A DNA stretch of 64,000 nt, from assembly GCF_015686655.1 (NCBI RefSeq), contig NZ_JADPMP010000003.1, positions 1-64,000 of the forward strand. Reading direction: 5' to 3'. This document shows, in pieces, positions 52,556 to 61,664 of the stretch. The first letter of the stretch is position 1, and each line of letters starts with the position of its first letter. Source of the stretch: Pontibacter sp. FD36 (GTDB taxonomy: Bacteria; Bacteroidota; Bacteroidia; Cytophagales; Hymenobacteraceae). The position numbers and the translations under genes are program-made. The notes beneath the pieces were generated by a model, which made no database searches, was not told where the DNA came from, and saw only the letters and a list, made by a program, of their open reading frames with translations.

Positions 52556-54355
52556 ATGCGCACAGAAGAGCTAAACAGGCTGCTTTATGGGAGTAAGCTC
52601 AGAGCTTACGCCCTGATGCGGCGCACCACCTACCTGCTTACCCTTATTTCGGTGGGCTTGCTTATTTATGCGCATGGCATTGCACAGAAACCAGCGACAA
52701 TACAGCTGCTCTTTAATGCGATTGATGCCATCCTGTCAATATTCGTAGTCATATACCTGCTGCGCATCCTCTATACCTTCGAGCGGAAGAAGTTCCTGAG
52801 GCGCACCTGGTTCGAAGGCCTGCTGATGGCTATCATCTTGATTAACGAGGTGAGCACCTACGGACTGGAGGAATCAGCGATCTATACCTTCTTCGAAAGC
52901 ATCGACATACCACTTTCCGTGGAAGTGTACCGGGTGGTCGTGTCGCTGTTCATGCTGTTACTGCTAATCATTGAGTTGCTGGAAACCCGCGTGCACCTCA
53001 AAACACTTCAGTTTAAGCCAACAATCACATTTCTGCTCAGTTTCCTGTTTCTGATCCTGATAGGCGCAGGCTTGCTGATGATGCCTAACATGATTACCAC
53101 ACCAGGCAGTATGCGCTTCATCGACGCCCTCTTTATGGCAGCCAGTGCTTCTTGCGTGACAGGTCTGGCGGTAGTTGATCCGGGAACTTACTTTACTTTT
53201 TCGGGGCAGGTGGTGCTGCTAATGCTCGTGCAGTTAGGAGGTCTGGGTATTCTGACTTTCGCTACCTTCTTTGCCACGCTGATGCGACAGGGCGTAGGTA
53301 TAAAACAGCACGTGGCCATGTACGAGATCATGGAAAGCGAATCACTGTTCTCCACTAAAAACCTGCTGCGCAAACTGGTGGTAATGACTTTCTCCATTGA
53401 GGCTATCGGGGCTGTTATCATCTTTATGACATGGGGACAGGAAGTACAATTCGAGAGCTTAGGCAGCAAGATTTTCTTTTCGGTTTTTCATGCCGTATCT
53501 GCCTTCTGTAATGCCGGACTGTCGCTTTTCCCCGAGGGCTTGTACACTGAGCCTGTACGGTTTTCCTATGTGATGCACCTGACCGTGGCGGGCTTAATTA
53601 TTTTCGGTGGCATCGGCTTTCCAACCATCCTCGATGTGCTGTCGCCACAATCCATGCGGGCACGAATGGAAAGGCCTTGGCGAAACTGGCGCCTGCTTTC
53701 CCGAATCACCATTTTCACCTCTGCCGTCCTGATCGCTATGGGCACAGTGGGCTTTTTCCTGTTGGAGTACTACAACACACTGGCGCAGCTCAGTTTTGTG
53801 GAAGCCGTGATCGCATCATTTTTTCAGGCTGTGACTACCCGTACTGCTGGCTTCAATACCCTTGATATCTCGGCACTCACTGTGCCTACTCTGCTGATGT
53901 TTATCTTCCTGATGTTTATTGGCGCATCGCCGGGGTCTACTGGGGGAGGTATCAAAACAACCACTTTTGCGATTATTCTACTGTCGGTATGGGCTACCAT
54001 TCGCGGCAAGCGAAACGTGGAAATCGGTAACCGGACTATACCGCATCTGGTGTCTTATAAGGCCTTTTCGGTTTTTACGTTTGCCGCCATGATCAACATC
54101 TTTTTCCTGTTCATCCTAACTATTACGGACTCTCAATTTGATATTTTCAGATTGGCCTTCGAGCAGGTGTCGGCCTTTGCTACCGTAGGCTTAAGTACAG
54201 GTATAACCGCTGGCCTTTCTGACACAGGCAAAGGCATTATCATTTTGTCGATGTTCATGGGTAGGGTCGGTACGCTGACCTTGGCTCTTGCTCTTAGTAC
54301 CCGCGCCACCACTACTGCCTATAAGTATCCGGAGACGCATGTGCCGGTAGGGTAA
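52556..54355 (+). CDS. TrkH/KtrB-type potassium transporter with N-terminal extension, copy 2
   Basis: This is a paralogue of the preceding gene with exactly the same length (599) and start (LNRLLYGSKLRAY). Alignment is without gaps over most of the length, and the pore-loop motifs SCVTGLAVVDPGTYF, FCNAGLSLF, TTRTAGFNTLD and GLSTGIT are conserved. It lies 34 bases after copy 1. Substitutions are spread throughout, so the duplication is not recent. Confidence 0.92.
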   Translation: MRTEELNRLLYGSKLRAYALMRRTTYLLTLISVGLLIYAHGIAQKPATIQLLFNAIDAILSIFVVIYLLRILYTFERKKFLRRTWFEGLLMAIILINEVSTYGLEESAIYTFFESIDIPLSVEVYRVVVSLFMLLLLIIELLETRVHLKTLQFKPTITFLLSFLFLILIGAGLLMMPNMITTPGSMRFIDALFMAASASCVTGLAVVDPGTYFTFSGQVVLLMLVQLGGLGILTFATFFATLMRQGVGIKQHVAMYEIMESESLFSTKNLLRKLVVMTFSIEAIGAVIIFMTWGQEVQFESLGSKIFFSVFHAVSAFCNAGLSLFPEGLYTEPVRFSYVMHLTVAGLIIFGGIGFPTILDVLSPQSMRARMERPWRNWRLLSRITIFTSAVLIAMGTVGFFLLEYYNTLAQLSFVEAVIASFFQAVTTRTAGFNTLDISALTVPTLLMFIFLMFIGASPGSTGGGIKTTTFAIILLSVWATIRGKRNVEIGNRTIPHLVSYKAFSVFTFAAMINIFFLFILTITDSQFDIFRLAFEQVSAFATVGLSTGITAGLSDTGKGIIILSMFMGRVGTLTLALALSTRATTTAYKYPETHVPVG

Positions 54356-54452
54356 AAGAGTTTGAGAGTTAGAGGTTTTGGGTTTTAAGACTTGAGGAAT
54401 TTGAGGAAATCCAGGAATATTAATCATAACCTTATATTTACCACCAACCTAA

Positions 54453-54504
54453 ATTATAAATAAAGAAGGTCCGCCAAATTTGGTGGACCTTCTTTATTTA
54501 TAAT
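54453..54504 (+). terminator. long hairpin terminator after the trkH pair
   Basis: The stem is about 25 bp with a single mismatch, from ATTATAAATAAAGAAGG to CCTTCTTTATTTATAAT, with T-rich flanks on both strands. It can also stop transcripts of the convergent hemE gene. Confidence 0.85.
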
Positions 54505-54568
54505 ACTCTGATGAGGTCGGTACTGACAGTTTGTATGCTTTACAGCTAATCTTCAACTCCTAAACTTT

Positions 54569-55606
54569 CTAACCTCTCACTCCGCTATACGCCTTCACCG
54601 TCTGGATAAAGCATTTTACTTTTTCCGGGTCGGTATCTGGGTATACACCATGGCCTAGATTGGCTATGTGGCGCTGCGGGCCGAATTCCTTCAGCATGTT
54701 AATGGTTTCACGCTCAATTGTCTCGAAGGAGCTATACAGCAAGCAAGGGTCCATGTTACCCTGCAGGGTCTTGTTCGGACCAACCTGTGCTCTGGAAGTT
54801 TTGATGTCCATGTTCCAGTCGAGGCCGATGGTTTCGCAGTTCAGTTTGCTAAAGTCCTCCAGGGCAAAGAAAGCGCCTTTGGCGAATACCGTTACCGGAA
54901 CATCGTTGATGGCATTGCAGATCTCGCTAATGTATGGCAAAGAGAACTCGCGGTAATGTGCTGGGGTGAGTATACCTGCCCACGAGTCAAACACCTGAAT
55001 CAGGTTGGCTCCGGCTTCTACCTGTGCTTTCAGGTATGCAATAGTGGTATCGGTGATCATGCGCAGCATCTGGTGTGCCAACTTCGGGTTGGTATACAGC
55101 AAGCCGCGTGCATGCGAGAATGTCTTGGAGCCGCTACCTTCTACCATATAAGCCAGAATAGTCCATGGCGCACCGGCAAAACCGATCAAGGGCACACGTC
55201 CGTTAAGAGCTCTTTTGGTCACCTTGATGGCTTCCAGCACATAACCCAGGTGCTCATGAGGGTCGGCTACACGGAGGCGGGCCAGGTCAGCTTCGGTACG
55301 TATGGTCTTAGGGAACCATGGTCCGCGTTTCTCCACCATTTCGTAGGTACAGCCCATCGCCTCCGGCACCACCAGGATGTCAGAGAAAATGATAGCAGCA
55401 TCCACGTCGAGAATATCCACGGGTTGGATGGTCACTTCAGCGGCCAGATCCGGTGTTTCCACTAGTTCTTTGAATCCACTCAGGCTCTCGCGTACGGCTC
55501 TGTATTCAGGTAGGATGCGGCCAGCCTGGCGCATCAGCCACACCGGAGTACGTTCTACGGTTTCTCCTTTGGCGGCTCTTATAAGCAGGTCATTCTTCAA
55601 TTGCAT
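54569..55606 (-). CDS. hemE: uroporphyrinogen decarboxylase
   Basis: The 345-residue protein has [15 protein letters not shown], the substrate-binding signature of Hem[24 protein letters not shown] and the late [15 protein letters not shown]. It removes four carboxyl groups from uroporphyrinogen III on the way to haem. The frame is open to 55672, but a -7 box lies at 55611-55618, just before ATG 55606, so the shorter start is chosen. Confidence 0.95.
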   Translation of the reverse strand: MQLKNDLLIRAAKGETVERTPVWLMRQAGRILPEYRAVRESLSGFKELVETPDLAAEVTIQPVDILDVDAAIIFSDILVVPEAMGCTYEMVEKRGPWFPKTIRTEADLARLRVADPHEHLGYVLEAIKVTKRALNGRVPLIGFAGAPWTILAYMVEGSGSKTFSHARGLLYTNPKLAHQMLRMITDTTIAYLKAQVEAGANLIQVFDSWAGILTPAHYREFSLPYISEICNAINDVPVTVFAKGAFFALEDFSKLNCETIGLDWNMDIKTSRAQVGPNKTLQGNMDPCLLYSSFETIERETINMLKEFGPQRHIANLGHGVYPDTDPEKVKCFIQTVKAYSGVRG

Positions 55607-55610
55607 GGCA

Positions 55611-55618
55611 CAAAGATA
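55611..55618 (-). promoter_or_regulatory. -7 box directly before hemE (possible leaderless transcript)
   Basis: The minus strand reads TATCTTTG, ending 4 bases before the ATG. The transcript could then start at or near the A of the ATG. Confidence 0.5.
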
Positions 55619-55759
55619 CGTTAAAAATGCTGACTGTCGGAAGATGATTGTTATCATCATGCGGCAGGGCAAATGTCATATAAAGTTGGTGTACTCTGTG
55701 CGAGGTGATGGGGTTGGGGATTTTTGGTTGGTGTATTTAAAATATCTGTGTAGTCGTGC

Positions 55760-56380
55760 CTATGTGAAGAACAAGGCTTTTATACCTGTTACAATAAAGT
55801 TTACCCCGATTGACAGTACCAGGAAGCCCATAATGCGCGAGAGTGCTGACAAACCGGCTTTGCCCAAAAATTGCAGCAATTGGTGCGAGAAGATCAGAAT
55901 CAGGTAGGCCACTACCGCCAAGGCGACAATAGCTGTTACGACTAGGCCCAAATCAGTTATTAGAAGTGCATCGGAGTATAGGCTGATGCTTACGGCAATG
56001 GCTCCCGGGCCCGACAGCATCGGCATGGCAAGTGGTGCAAAGGAAATGTCTTCTTTCTGCATACTCTCTTTCAGCACGCCTTTCGATACTTTTTTACCCC
56101 GGTGCGCTTTGCTGGAGAGTAATTCAAAACCAGCTTTCATGATCATCAGGCCGCCTGCAATGCGGATGTCGTGCAGCCGGATGCCGAAGAAATTGAGCAC
56201 ATACTGCCCCGCCAGAAAAAACACTCCCAGAATGAGTGCCATGTAAATGCAGGCCCGCAGCGCTTGCTGGTTGCGGTTGGAGGGGGTGTCGTCTTGCGTG
56301 AGGGTCAAAAAAACGGGCATAGCCCCGAAGGGATTTACCACACTAAATAAGGCCGAAAAGGTGGCCAGCATCATTTCCAT
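55760..56380 (-). CDS. MarC family (UPF0056) inner-membrane protein, copy 1
   Basis: The 206-residue protein has about six hydrophobic segments. The MarC signature FSVVNPFGAMPVFL is near the N-terminus, and FAPLAMPMLSGPGAIAVSI lies in the middle. MarC proteins are not transporters of drugs as once thought, and their function is open. A closely similar gene lies upstream at 56566. Confidence 0.9.
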   Translation of the reverse strand: MEMMLATFSALFSVVNPFGAMPVFLTLTQDDTPSNRNQQALRACIYMALILGVFFLAGQYVLNFFGIRLHDIRIAGGLMIMKAGFELLSSKAHRGKKVSKGVLKESMQKEDISFAPLAMPMLSGPGAIAVSISLYSDALLITDLGLVVTAIVALAVVAYLILIFSHQLLQFLGKAGLSALSRIMGFLVLSIGVNFIVTGIKALFFT

Positions 56381-56405
56381 AGCTTGGTCAGGTTGTTTTC
56401 TGATG

Positions 56406-56413
56406 CAAAGCTA
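56406..56413 (-). promoter_or_regulatory. -7 box upstream of marC copy 1
   Basis: The minus strand reads TAGCTTTG, 25 bases before the ATG at 56380. Confidence 0.45.
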
Positions 56414-56527
56414 GTATGGTGAAATTACGCCTGCGTTAACGCCGTATTGTATGATTGTTAAGTGTAAAGAATTCTTTTTTCTTGTGGGACAATGACTAAA
56501 GTTCAATTAAGGATGACGTTGTAGCTT

Positions 56528-56570
56528 CGAAATCCTGTCAATCTTTTAATCTTGTCAATCCTGAACTACG
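56528..56570 (+). repeat. AATCCTG-rich dispersed intergenic repeat, copy 4 (diverged)
   Basis: AAATCCTGTCAATC...AATCCTGAACTACGACA is a looser member of the family found at 1050, 8244 and 47193. Its right end covers the last codons and stop of marC copy 2. Confidence 0.45.
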
Positions 56571-57183
56571 ACAAAAACAGCGCATAAATGGCAGACACGA
56601 TGAAGTTCACACCGATCGATAGCACAATAAAGCCCATGATGCGGGAGAGTGCCGACAGACCTGCCTTGCCCATGAAACGGGTAAGCTGCGTTGAGAAGCG
56701 CAGAATGACATAAGAGATCACAGCCAGCAAAATGATGCCGACCAGAATCAGGGTCATGTCCCAGAAGGAAAGGGAAGTCGTGAACAGGCCGATACTCACC
56801 GCAATGGCACCCGGGCCGGAGAGCATGGGCATGGCCAGCGGCGTGAAGGAAATATCCTCTTTGTGCTGCGCCTCTTCCACCACATCCGGCGACACCTTTT
56901 TGTTGCTGCCTCCCGGCGTGAGCAACTCAAAACCGGCCCGCATGATCATCAGACCACCCGCAATGCGCAGGTCGTGGATGCGGATGCCGAAGAAGTTGAG
57001 TACGTACTGCCCTGCCAGGAAAAATACGGCCAGTATACCTACCATGTACAGACAAGCTTTAAGCGCCTGTTGGTTACGTTGGGCAGGGGTATCATTTTGA
57101 GTAAGTGTCAGGAAGACCGGCATGGCTCCGAACGGGTTCACAACGGAGAAGAGAGCAGAAAGCGTGGCGAGAATAATTTCCAT
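56566..57183 (-). CDS. MarC family (UPF0056) inner-membrane protein, copy 2
   Basis: This is a paralogue of the gene at 55760 with the same length (205 residues). It shares FSVVNPFGAMPVFLTLTQND, QYVLNFFGIR, PLAMPMLSGPGAIAVSI and GFIVLSIGVNFIV. The ATG at 57183 matches the start of copy 1; the in-frame extension to 57267 has no family support. The genes are separated by 185 bases and copy 1 has its own -7 box, so they may be regulated apart. Confidence 0.9.
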   Translation of the reverse strand: MEIILATLSALFSVVNPFGAMPVFLTLTQNDTPAQRNQQALKACLYMVGILAVFFLAGQYVLNFFGIRIHDLRIAGGLMIMRAGFELLTPGGSNKKVSPDVVEEAQHKEDISFTPLAMPMLSGPGAIAVSIGLFTTSLSFWDMTLILVGIILLAVISYVILRFSTQLTRFMGKAGLSALSRIMGFIVLSIGVNFIVSAIYALFLS

Positions 57184-57297
57184 GGGAGCGATAAACGTAG
57201 AACCTCCAATATAGTTTTTAATCAATATAAAACCAAAGAACAGCGTTCTCCAGGTATAGAAATGCAATAGAAGGCAAGGCGATTAAAACTTAATCCT

Positions 57298-57305
57298 TAA
57301 TTTTG
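57298..57305 (+). promoter_or_regulatory. -7 box of the purK-purE operon
   Basis: TAATTTTG lies 28 bases before the purK ATG. No purine riboswitch fold is evident in the short leader. Confidence 0.45.
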
Positions 57306-57333
57306 GGTAGTCAACACCCTAAGCAACGATACT

Positions 57334-58464
57334 ATGAAAGGAGAAGTAAAGCTCGGGATACTGGGCGGTGGACAGCTGGGCCGCATGCTCATTCAGGCCG
57401 GGCTCGATTTCAACATCTATACTCTGGTGCTCGACCCGGACGAAAACGCACCCTGCAAAGATGTGTGTCATGAGTTTTTCGTGGGCAGCTTCCGCGATTT
57501 CGACACGGTGTATGAGTTCGGCAAGAACTGCGACATTCTCACCATTGAGATCGAGCACGTGAATGCCGACGCACTGGAGAAACTGGAGCAGGAAGGCGTG
57601 AAGGTATACCCGGATGCACGCACCGTGCGCACTATACAAGACAAAGGTCTGCAGAAAGAGTTCTACAAGAAACACGCTATACCTACTGCTGATTTCAGAA
57701 TCCTGAAAGATGCCGAAGAACTAAAAGCCAATACTGATTTTCTGCCTGCTTTCCAGAAGTTGCGCCGCGAGGGCTATGATGGCCGCGGCGTAACCCGACT
57801 GCAGAGCGAAGCCGATCTGAGCAAGGGCTTCACAGAGCCGTCAGTGCTGGAGAAGCTGGTGGATTTTGAGAAGGAAATTTCTGTCATTGTGGCCCGCAAT
57901 GCCAACGGACAGGTAACGGCCTTCCCGGTGGTGGAGCTGAGTTTCCACCCGGAGCACAACCTGGTAGACTCACTTTTTGCACCTGCCAATGTGCCCTACA
58001 AACTGCAGCGACTAGCTATCGAAATCGCTACCCGCGTGATCGAGTCGTTTGACATGGTCGGTATACTGGCTGTGGAGATGTTCCTGACCAAGGACGGGCA
58101 GATACTGGTGAACGAGGTAGCACCCCGTCCGCATAACAGCGGGCACCATACCATCAAAGCCAACTATACCTCCCAATACGAACAGCACCTGCGTGCCATC
58201 CTCAACCTGCCGCTGGGCAGCACCGACATACAGAGTGCCGCTGTGATGCTGAACCTGTTGGGTGAGCCCGGTTATGACGGCGAGGCCAAATACGAAGGTC
58301 TGCAGGAAGCGCTGGCTGTGCCGGGCGTGTATATTCACCTCTATGGCAAAAAATATACCCGCGCCGCCCGCAAAATGGGACATATTACCGTGCTGGGTAC
58401 CGACCTGCAGGAAGCGCAGCAGCGGGCTGAATCAATCCGTAACATCATCAAAGTAATCGCATAA
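57334..58464 (+). CDS. purK: N5-carboxyaminoimidazole ribonucleotide synthase
   Basis: The 376-residue ATP-grasp enzyme starts KLGILGGGQLGRMLIQAG, the PurK signature. ATP-grasp residues are in RREGYDGRGV, VEKLVDFEKEISVIVARN and NEVAPRPHNSGHHTI. It forms N5-CAIR from AIR, bicarbonate and ATP in purine synthesis. The purE start is 1 base after its stop. Confidence 0.96.
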   Translation: MKGEVKLGILGGGQLGRMLIQAGLDFNIYTLVLDPDENAPCKDVCHEFFVGSFRDFDTVYEFGKNCDILTIEIEHVNADALEKLEQEGVKVYPDARTVRTIQDKGLQKEFYKKHAIPTADFRILKDAEELKANTDFLPAFQKLRREGYDGRGVTRLQSEADLSKGFTEPSVLEKLVDFEKEISVIVARNANGQVTAFPVVELSFHPEHNLVDSLFAPANVPYKLQRLAIEIATRVIESFDMVGILAVEMFLTKDGQILVNEVAPRPHNSGHHTIKANYTSQYEQHLRAILNLPLGSTDIQSAAVMLNLLGEPGYDGEAKYEGLQEALAVPGVYIHLYGKKYTRAARKMGHITVLGTDLQEAQQRAESIRNIIKVIA

Positions 58465-58465
58465 T

Positions 58466-58990
58466 ATGGCTAATGAAACAAATACGCAGCCGCTGGTAGG
58501 CATTATCATGGGCAGCCAGTCTGACATGAAAGTAATGGAAGCAGCAGCTGAAATCCTCGAGAATCTGGGCGTACCTTTTGAGATCACGATCGTGTCGGCG
58601 CACCGCACGCCGCACCGCATGTTTGAGTACGCTGAGCAAGCACGCAAAAAAGGCCTGAAGGTAATTATTGCCGGTGCCGGTGGCGCAGCCCACCTGCCAG
58701 GGATGGTGGCCTCTATCACCACGCTGCCGGTAATCGGGGTGCCGGTGAAGTCAAGCAACTCTATTGACGGCTGGGACTCTGTGCTGTCTATCCTCCAAAT
58801 GCCGGGTGGCGTGCCGGTGGCGACGGTAGCGCTTGATGGCGCCCTGAACGCAGGTATACTGGCTGCGCAAATCATTGGTACTTCCAATGCCGCAGTAGCT
58901 GACAAACTGGAAAAATATAAGGTGAGCCTGAAAGACAAGGTGATGCGATCAGTGGAGGAACTTCGCCGCGGCGACCGTGACCTGGACTAA
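58466..58990 (+). CDS. purE: N5-carboxyaminoimidazole ribonucleotide mutase
   Basis: The 174-residue protein has GIIMGSQSDMKVM, VSAHRTPHRMFEYA (catalytic His) and GAGGAAHLPGMVAS, the class I PurE signatures. It converts N5-CAIR to CAIR, the step after PurK, with which it is translationally coupled. Confidence 0.96.
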   Translation: MANETNTQPLVGIIMGSQSDMKVMEAAAEILENLGVPFEITIVSAHRTPHRMFEYAEQARKKGLKVIIAGAGGAAHLPGMVASITTLPVIGVPVKSSNSIDGWDSVLSILQMPGGVPVATVALDGALNAGILAAQIIGTSNAAVADKLEKYKVSLKDKVMRSVEELRRGDRDLD

Positions 58991-59015
58991 TGCAGGTATA
59001 GGTCTAACCATCACA

Positions 59016-59051
59016 ACAAAGGCCCGCAGTTTTGAAACTGCGGGCCTTTGT
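59016..59051 (+). terminator. intrinsic terminator after purE
   Basis: ACAAAGGCCCGCAGTTT pairs with AAACTGCGGGCCTTTGT around a very short loop, followed by GTTTATT. It lies 26 bases after the purE stop and may also serve the convergent gene. Confidence 0.85.
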
Positions 59052-59108
59052 GTTTATTCCAAGGTATAGCTGCCGTTTAAAGCAGCGTCTCTTTTGCTAG
59101 TCCTCAAT

Positions 59109-60344
59109 CTAAAATTTATATCCTGCCATTAGGCTGAAGGTTTTGATACTGCTAGGCAGGCTTAGCAGCATGGAGATACCCTCGGTCGTCTCGTAGCGTG
59201 TCTCTAAAAACAAGGTCTTGGTCCTAACCGGATACACTATACCTACTCCGGCCACTGCACCGAACATATGACTCTTAAACTCGCTCCCGGGCAGCGCTTC
59301 TTTCTCTTCGGAATAACTGGTGGAGTGAAAGGAGCTATACCTGCTTTCTACCCTCTTTGAATGAACTGCATAAGAGTAAGACGGCCCTATATTGGCAAAT
59401 GGCCTTATTCTTCCTTTGGGGAAGGTATAGCGGAGTTGCAAAGGGAGTTTAAGGTAGTTCAGATCAAAAAGCAGATCATAGGAAGTAGTGCGGCCTGTAT
59501 TGTATTTACCCTCCACTTTGCCTTCGAAGCGATAAGGTGCATAGAGCAATTCCACGATCAGAGAGAGCTTTTCACTCATGGATGGATTGGCTACCTGCAT
59601 GGCAATGCCTCCCCCTAATCCAAGCCCCGTGCTGCGGAAGTCCCCTCTCGCATAATAATGGCTCCCTGACACATGAAGCGACGGGAAAGAAAGTGCAACC
59701 ACTGGTACAAGGGTTATCGAGGCTTTTTTAGGTTCATGTGTGAACTGTGTACTGCCGACGCACCGGTTATACTCTATGCCCACTTTTGCAAGCGAACTGT
59801 GCCTGAGCATAACATTCTCCAGGCGTTTCTCTGTAAGTGCCGGGCAGTCTGAAAAAGCAGATGCTATGACGCCGAGGTATGGTCTGTCCACTACGCGGTA
59901 TTTCTTACCGGATTTTGGGTCAGTACGGGTATAAACCTGCTCTACCAATTCTACCAGGTTGGCTCCTTCTTTTGAAAGATAGAAGTGGTCGCGGTCGTTC
60001 CCATCCCGGTAGGTATAGATGCTGACTTTGCCTTTCACAAGGGCTTGCAAAAAAAGAAGCTGCTCAGCCACAGCTTCTGTGGCAGGTACTCTTTTCGACT
60101 CGTAGATCTTCTGCTCTCTGTCAAAGCCGTAGCCTTCCAACTGGTCAGGGGAGAATGCCTGCTCATTGGCGTTAGACGCTGGTTTGAATGTAGTCGTTTT
60201 GGAGCTGCGTACCGCTCCCCGGTAGTCGACGTACCCCCGAAGCGTGTCGCCATGCTGAACTATATAACCAGGACGGAAATCTGTTTGGGCAAAGGCCTGG
60301 CCAAAAAATAAACAAGTGATAAGGGTCAGATAAAAGTGCTTCAT
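59109..60344 (-). CDS. outer-membrane beta-barrel protein with N-terminal GDTL domain, paralogue 1
   Basis: The 411-residue protein has a signal peptide (to about 19, AFA). The N-terminal domain (~20-190) starts DFRPGYIVQHGDTLRGYVDYRG. The C-terminal barrel (~205-411) is of the OMP_b-brl/PorT type, with VVALSFPSLHVSG, LSLIVELLYAPYRFEG, YLKLPLQLRYTFPKGRIRPF and a terminal Phe. The function is unknown. Its close paralogue lies 46 bases upstream on the same strand. Confidence 0.82.
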   Translation of the reverse strand: MKHFYLTLITCLFFGQAFAQTDFRPGYIVQHGDTLRGYVDYRGAVRSSKTTTFKPASNANEQAFSPDQLEGYGFDREQKIYESKRVPATEAVAEQLLFLQALVKGKVSIYTYRDGNDRDHFYLSKEGANLVELVEQVYTRTDPKSGKKYRVVDRPYLGVIASAFSDCPALTEKRLENVMLRHSSLAKVGIEYNRCVGSTQFTHEPKKASITLVPVVALSFPSLHVSGSHYYARGDFRSTGLGLGGGIAMQVANPSMSEKLSLIVELLYAPYRFEGKVEGKYNTGRTTSYDLLFDLNYLKLPLQLRYTFPKGRIRPFANIGPSYSYAVHSKRVESRYSSFHSTSYSEEKEALPGSEFKSHMFGAVAGVGIVYPVRTKTLFLETRYETTEGISMLLSLPSSIKTFSLMAGYKF

Positions 60345-60390
60345 TCTAAGCTGTTTTAAGTTTGATAAACTTACAAAACCAGGCAGCTGG

Positions 60391-61629
60391 TTAAAAGGTA
60401 AACCCGGTCATCACGCTCAGGCTGTGAATAGGTAAGCGTAACTCCCGGAGGTGAGAGAAACCCTCGGCTGTTTCATAACGCGTCTCTACAAACAGGGCCT
60501 TATGCTCACTGACATGATAGGATACACCTACTCCTCCAAGCAAGCCAAAGTTGCCTTTTCTGAAAATGCCGACCAGCGCTTCCCGTTCCTGAACAGAGCT
60601 GGTGGAGTGAAAAGTGCTGTGAGATTTTTCTACGCGTTTAGAACGGATGACCTGCGAATAAGATACTCCCAGGTTCAGGAAGGGTCGTATTTTGCCCGTA
60701 GGCAAGGTATAGCGTAGCTGGGCCGGAAACTTCAGATAGTCCAGGTCAAACGTCAGGTCGTAGTCAGTGGTTCTTCCAAAGTAACTCACATTATTGATCT
60801 CGCCCTTGAAGCGGTAAGGTGCATACAGGAGTTCTAACTGCAGCGAAAGCTTCTCACTGAGTGCCGGGTTTCTGACATGGAAGGCCAGGCCACCGCCTAT
60901 ACCCAGACCGGTACTTTCGTAAGTGCCATCTACATAAAGATGATAGCCCGTAGGTTTCAGAGAGGACACGCTATAGCTGATCACCGGCATCATCGTCACC
61001 TGAATTTTAGACGGCGGCTGTATGTGGTGAATGTCAGCACCTATGCAATCGTTATATTCCTCTGTGATTTTGAGAAGCGAGTTGGCCTTAAGCTGCACCG
61101 AGGAAAGCCGCTTCTCAGTAATAGTGGGGCACTCCACAAAGGCAGAACCCAGTACGCCCTGAAAAGCCCGGTCAAGTACTTTGTACCGTTTGCCGCTGGT
61201 TTGGTCTTTGCGCGTGTAAGAGGTTTGTCCAAGTTCTACCAGTTCGCCATTGTCTTTGGAGAAGTAGAAACGGTCGCGGTCTCTTTCGTCCCGCAAGGTG
61301 TACACGCTGGCTTTGCCTTTAATGAGGATGTGTAAAAAGAAGCGTTCGAAACCTGTGCGCTCCGGAGTAGGCACCAGCCAGGATTCGAATGCCTTTTTTT
61401 CATTGGTAAAGCCATAGGCCTGAATCTCGTCCGGACTGTAGGTATGTACGTTGGCATCAGGACTGGTTTTGAAGCTTGCTATTTTTGAGCTACGGATAGC
61501 GCCCCGGTAGTCAACATAGCCCTGCAGGGTATCGCCACTACGGACAATATAGCCAGGTCTGAAATCTTGCTGGGCGATGGCATGCGTCAAGCAAAGGCAC
61601 AGAAAAAATACAAGGTATAGCTGTTTCAT
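60391..61629 (-). CDS. outer-membrane beta-barrel protein with N-terminal GDTL domain, paralogue 2
   Basis: The 412-residue protein is nearly collinear with the gene at 59109: DFRPGYIVRSGDTLQGYVDYRG, ELLYAPYRFKG, YLKFPAQLRYTLPTGKIRPF and a terminal Phe (VMTGFTF). A signal peptide ends at about residue 19 (AIAQ). Both genes are likely in one transcript with this one first. The N-terminal domain also resembles the smaller protein at 12099. Confidence 0.82.
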   Translation of the reverse strand: MKQLYLVFFLCLCLTHAIAQQDFRPGYIVRSGDTLQGYVDYRGAIRSSKIASFKTSPDANVHTYSPDEIQAYGFTNEKKAFESWLVPTPERTGFERFFLHILIKGKASVYTLRDERDRDRFYFSKDNGELVELGQTSYTRKDQTSGKRYKVLDRAFQGVLGSAFVECPTITEKRLSSVQLKANSLLKITEEYNDCIGADIHHIQPPSKIQVTMMPVISYSVSSLKPTGYHLYVDGTYESTGLGIGGGLAFHVRNPALSEKLSLQLELLYAPYRFKGEINNVSYFGRTTDYDLTFDLDYLKFPAQLRYTLPTGKIRPFLNLGVSYSQVIRSKRVEKSHSTFHSTSSVQEREALVGIFRKGNFGLLGGVGVSYHVSEHKALFVETRYETAEGFSHLRELRLPIHSLSVMTGFTF

Positions 61630-61664
61630 AATGTTTGTTTTGGAGTTGCGGGGGTAAGGGTGTG

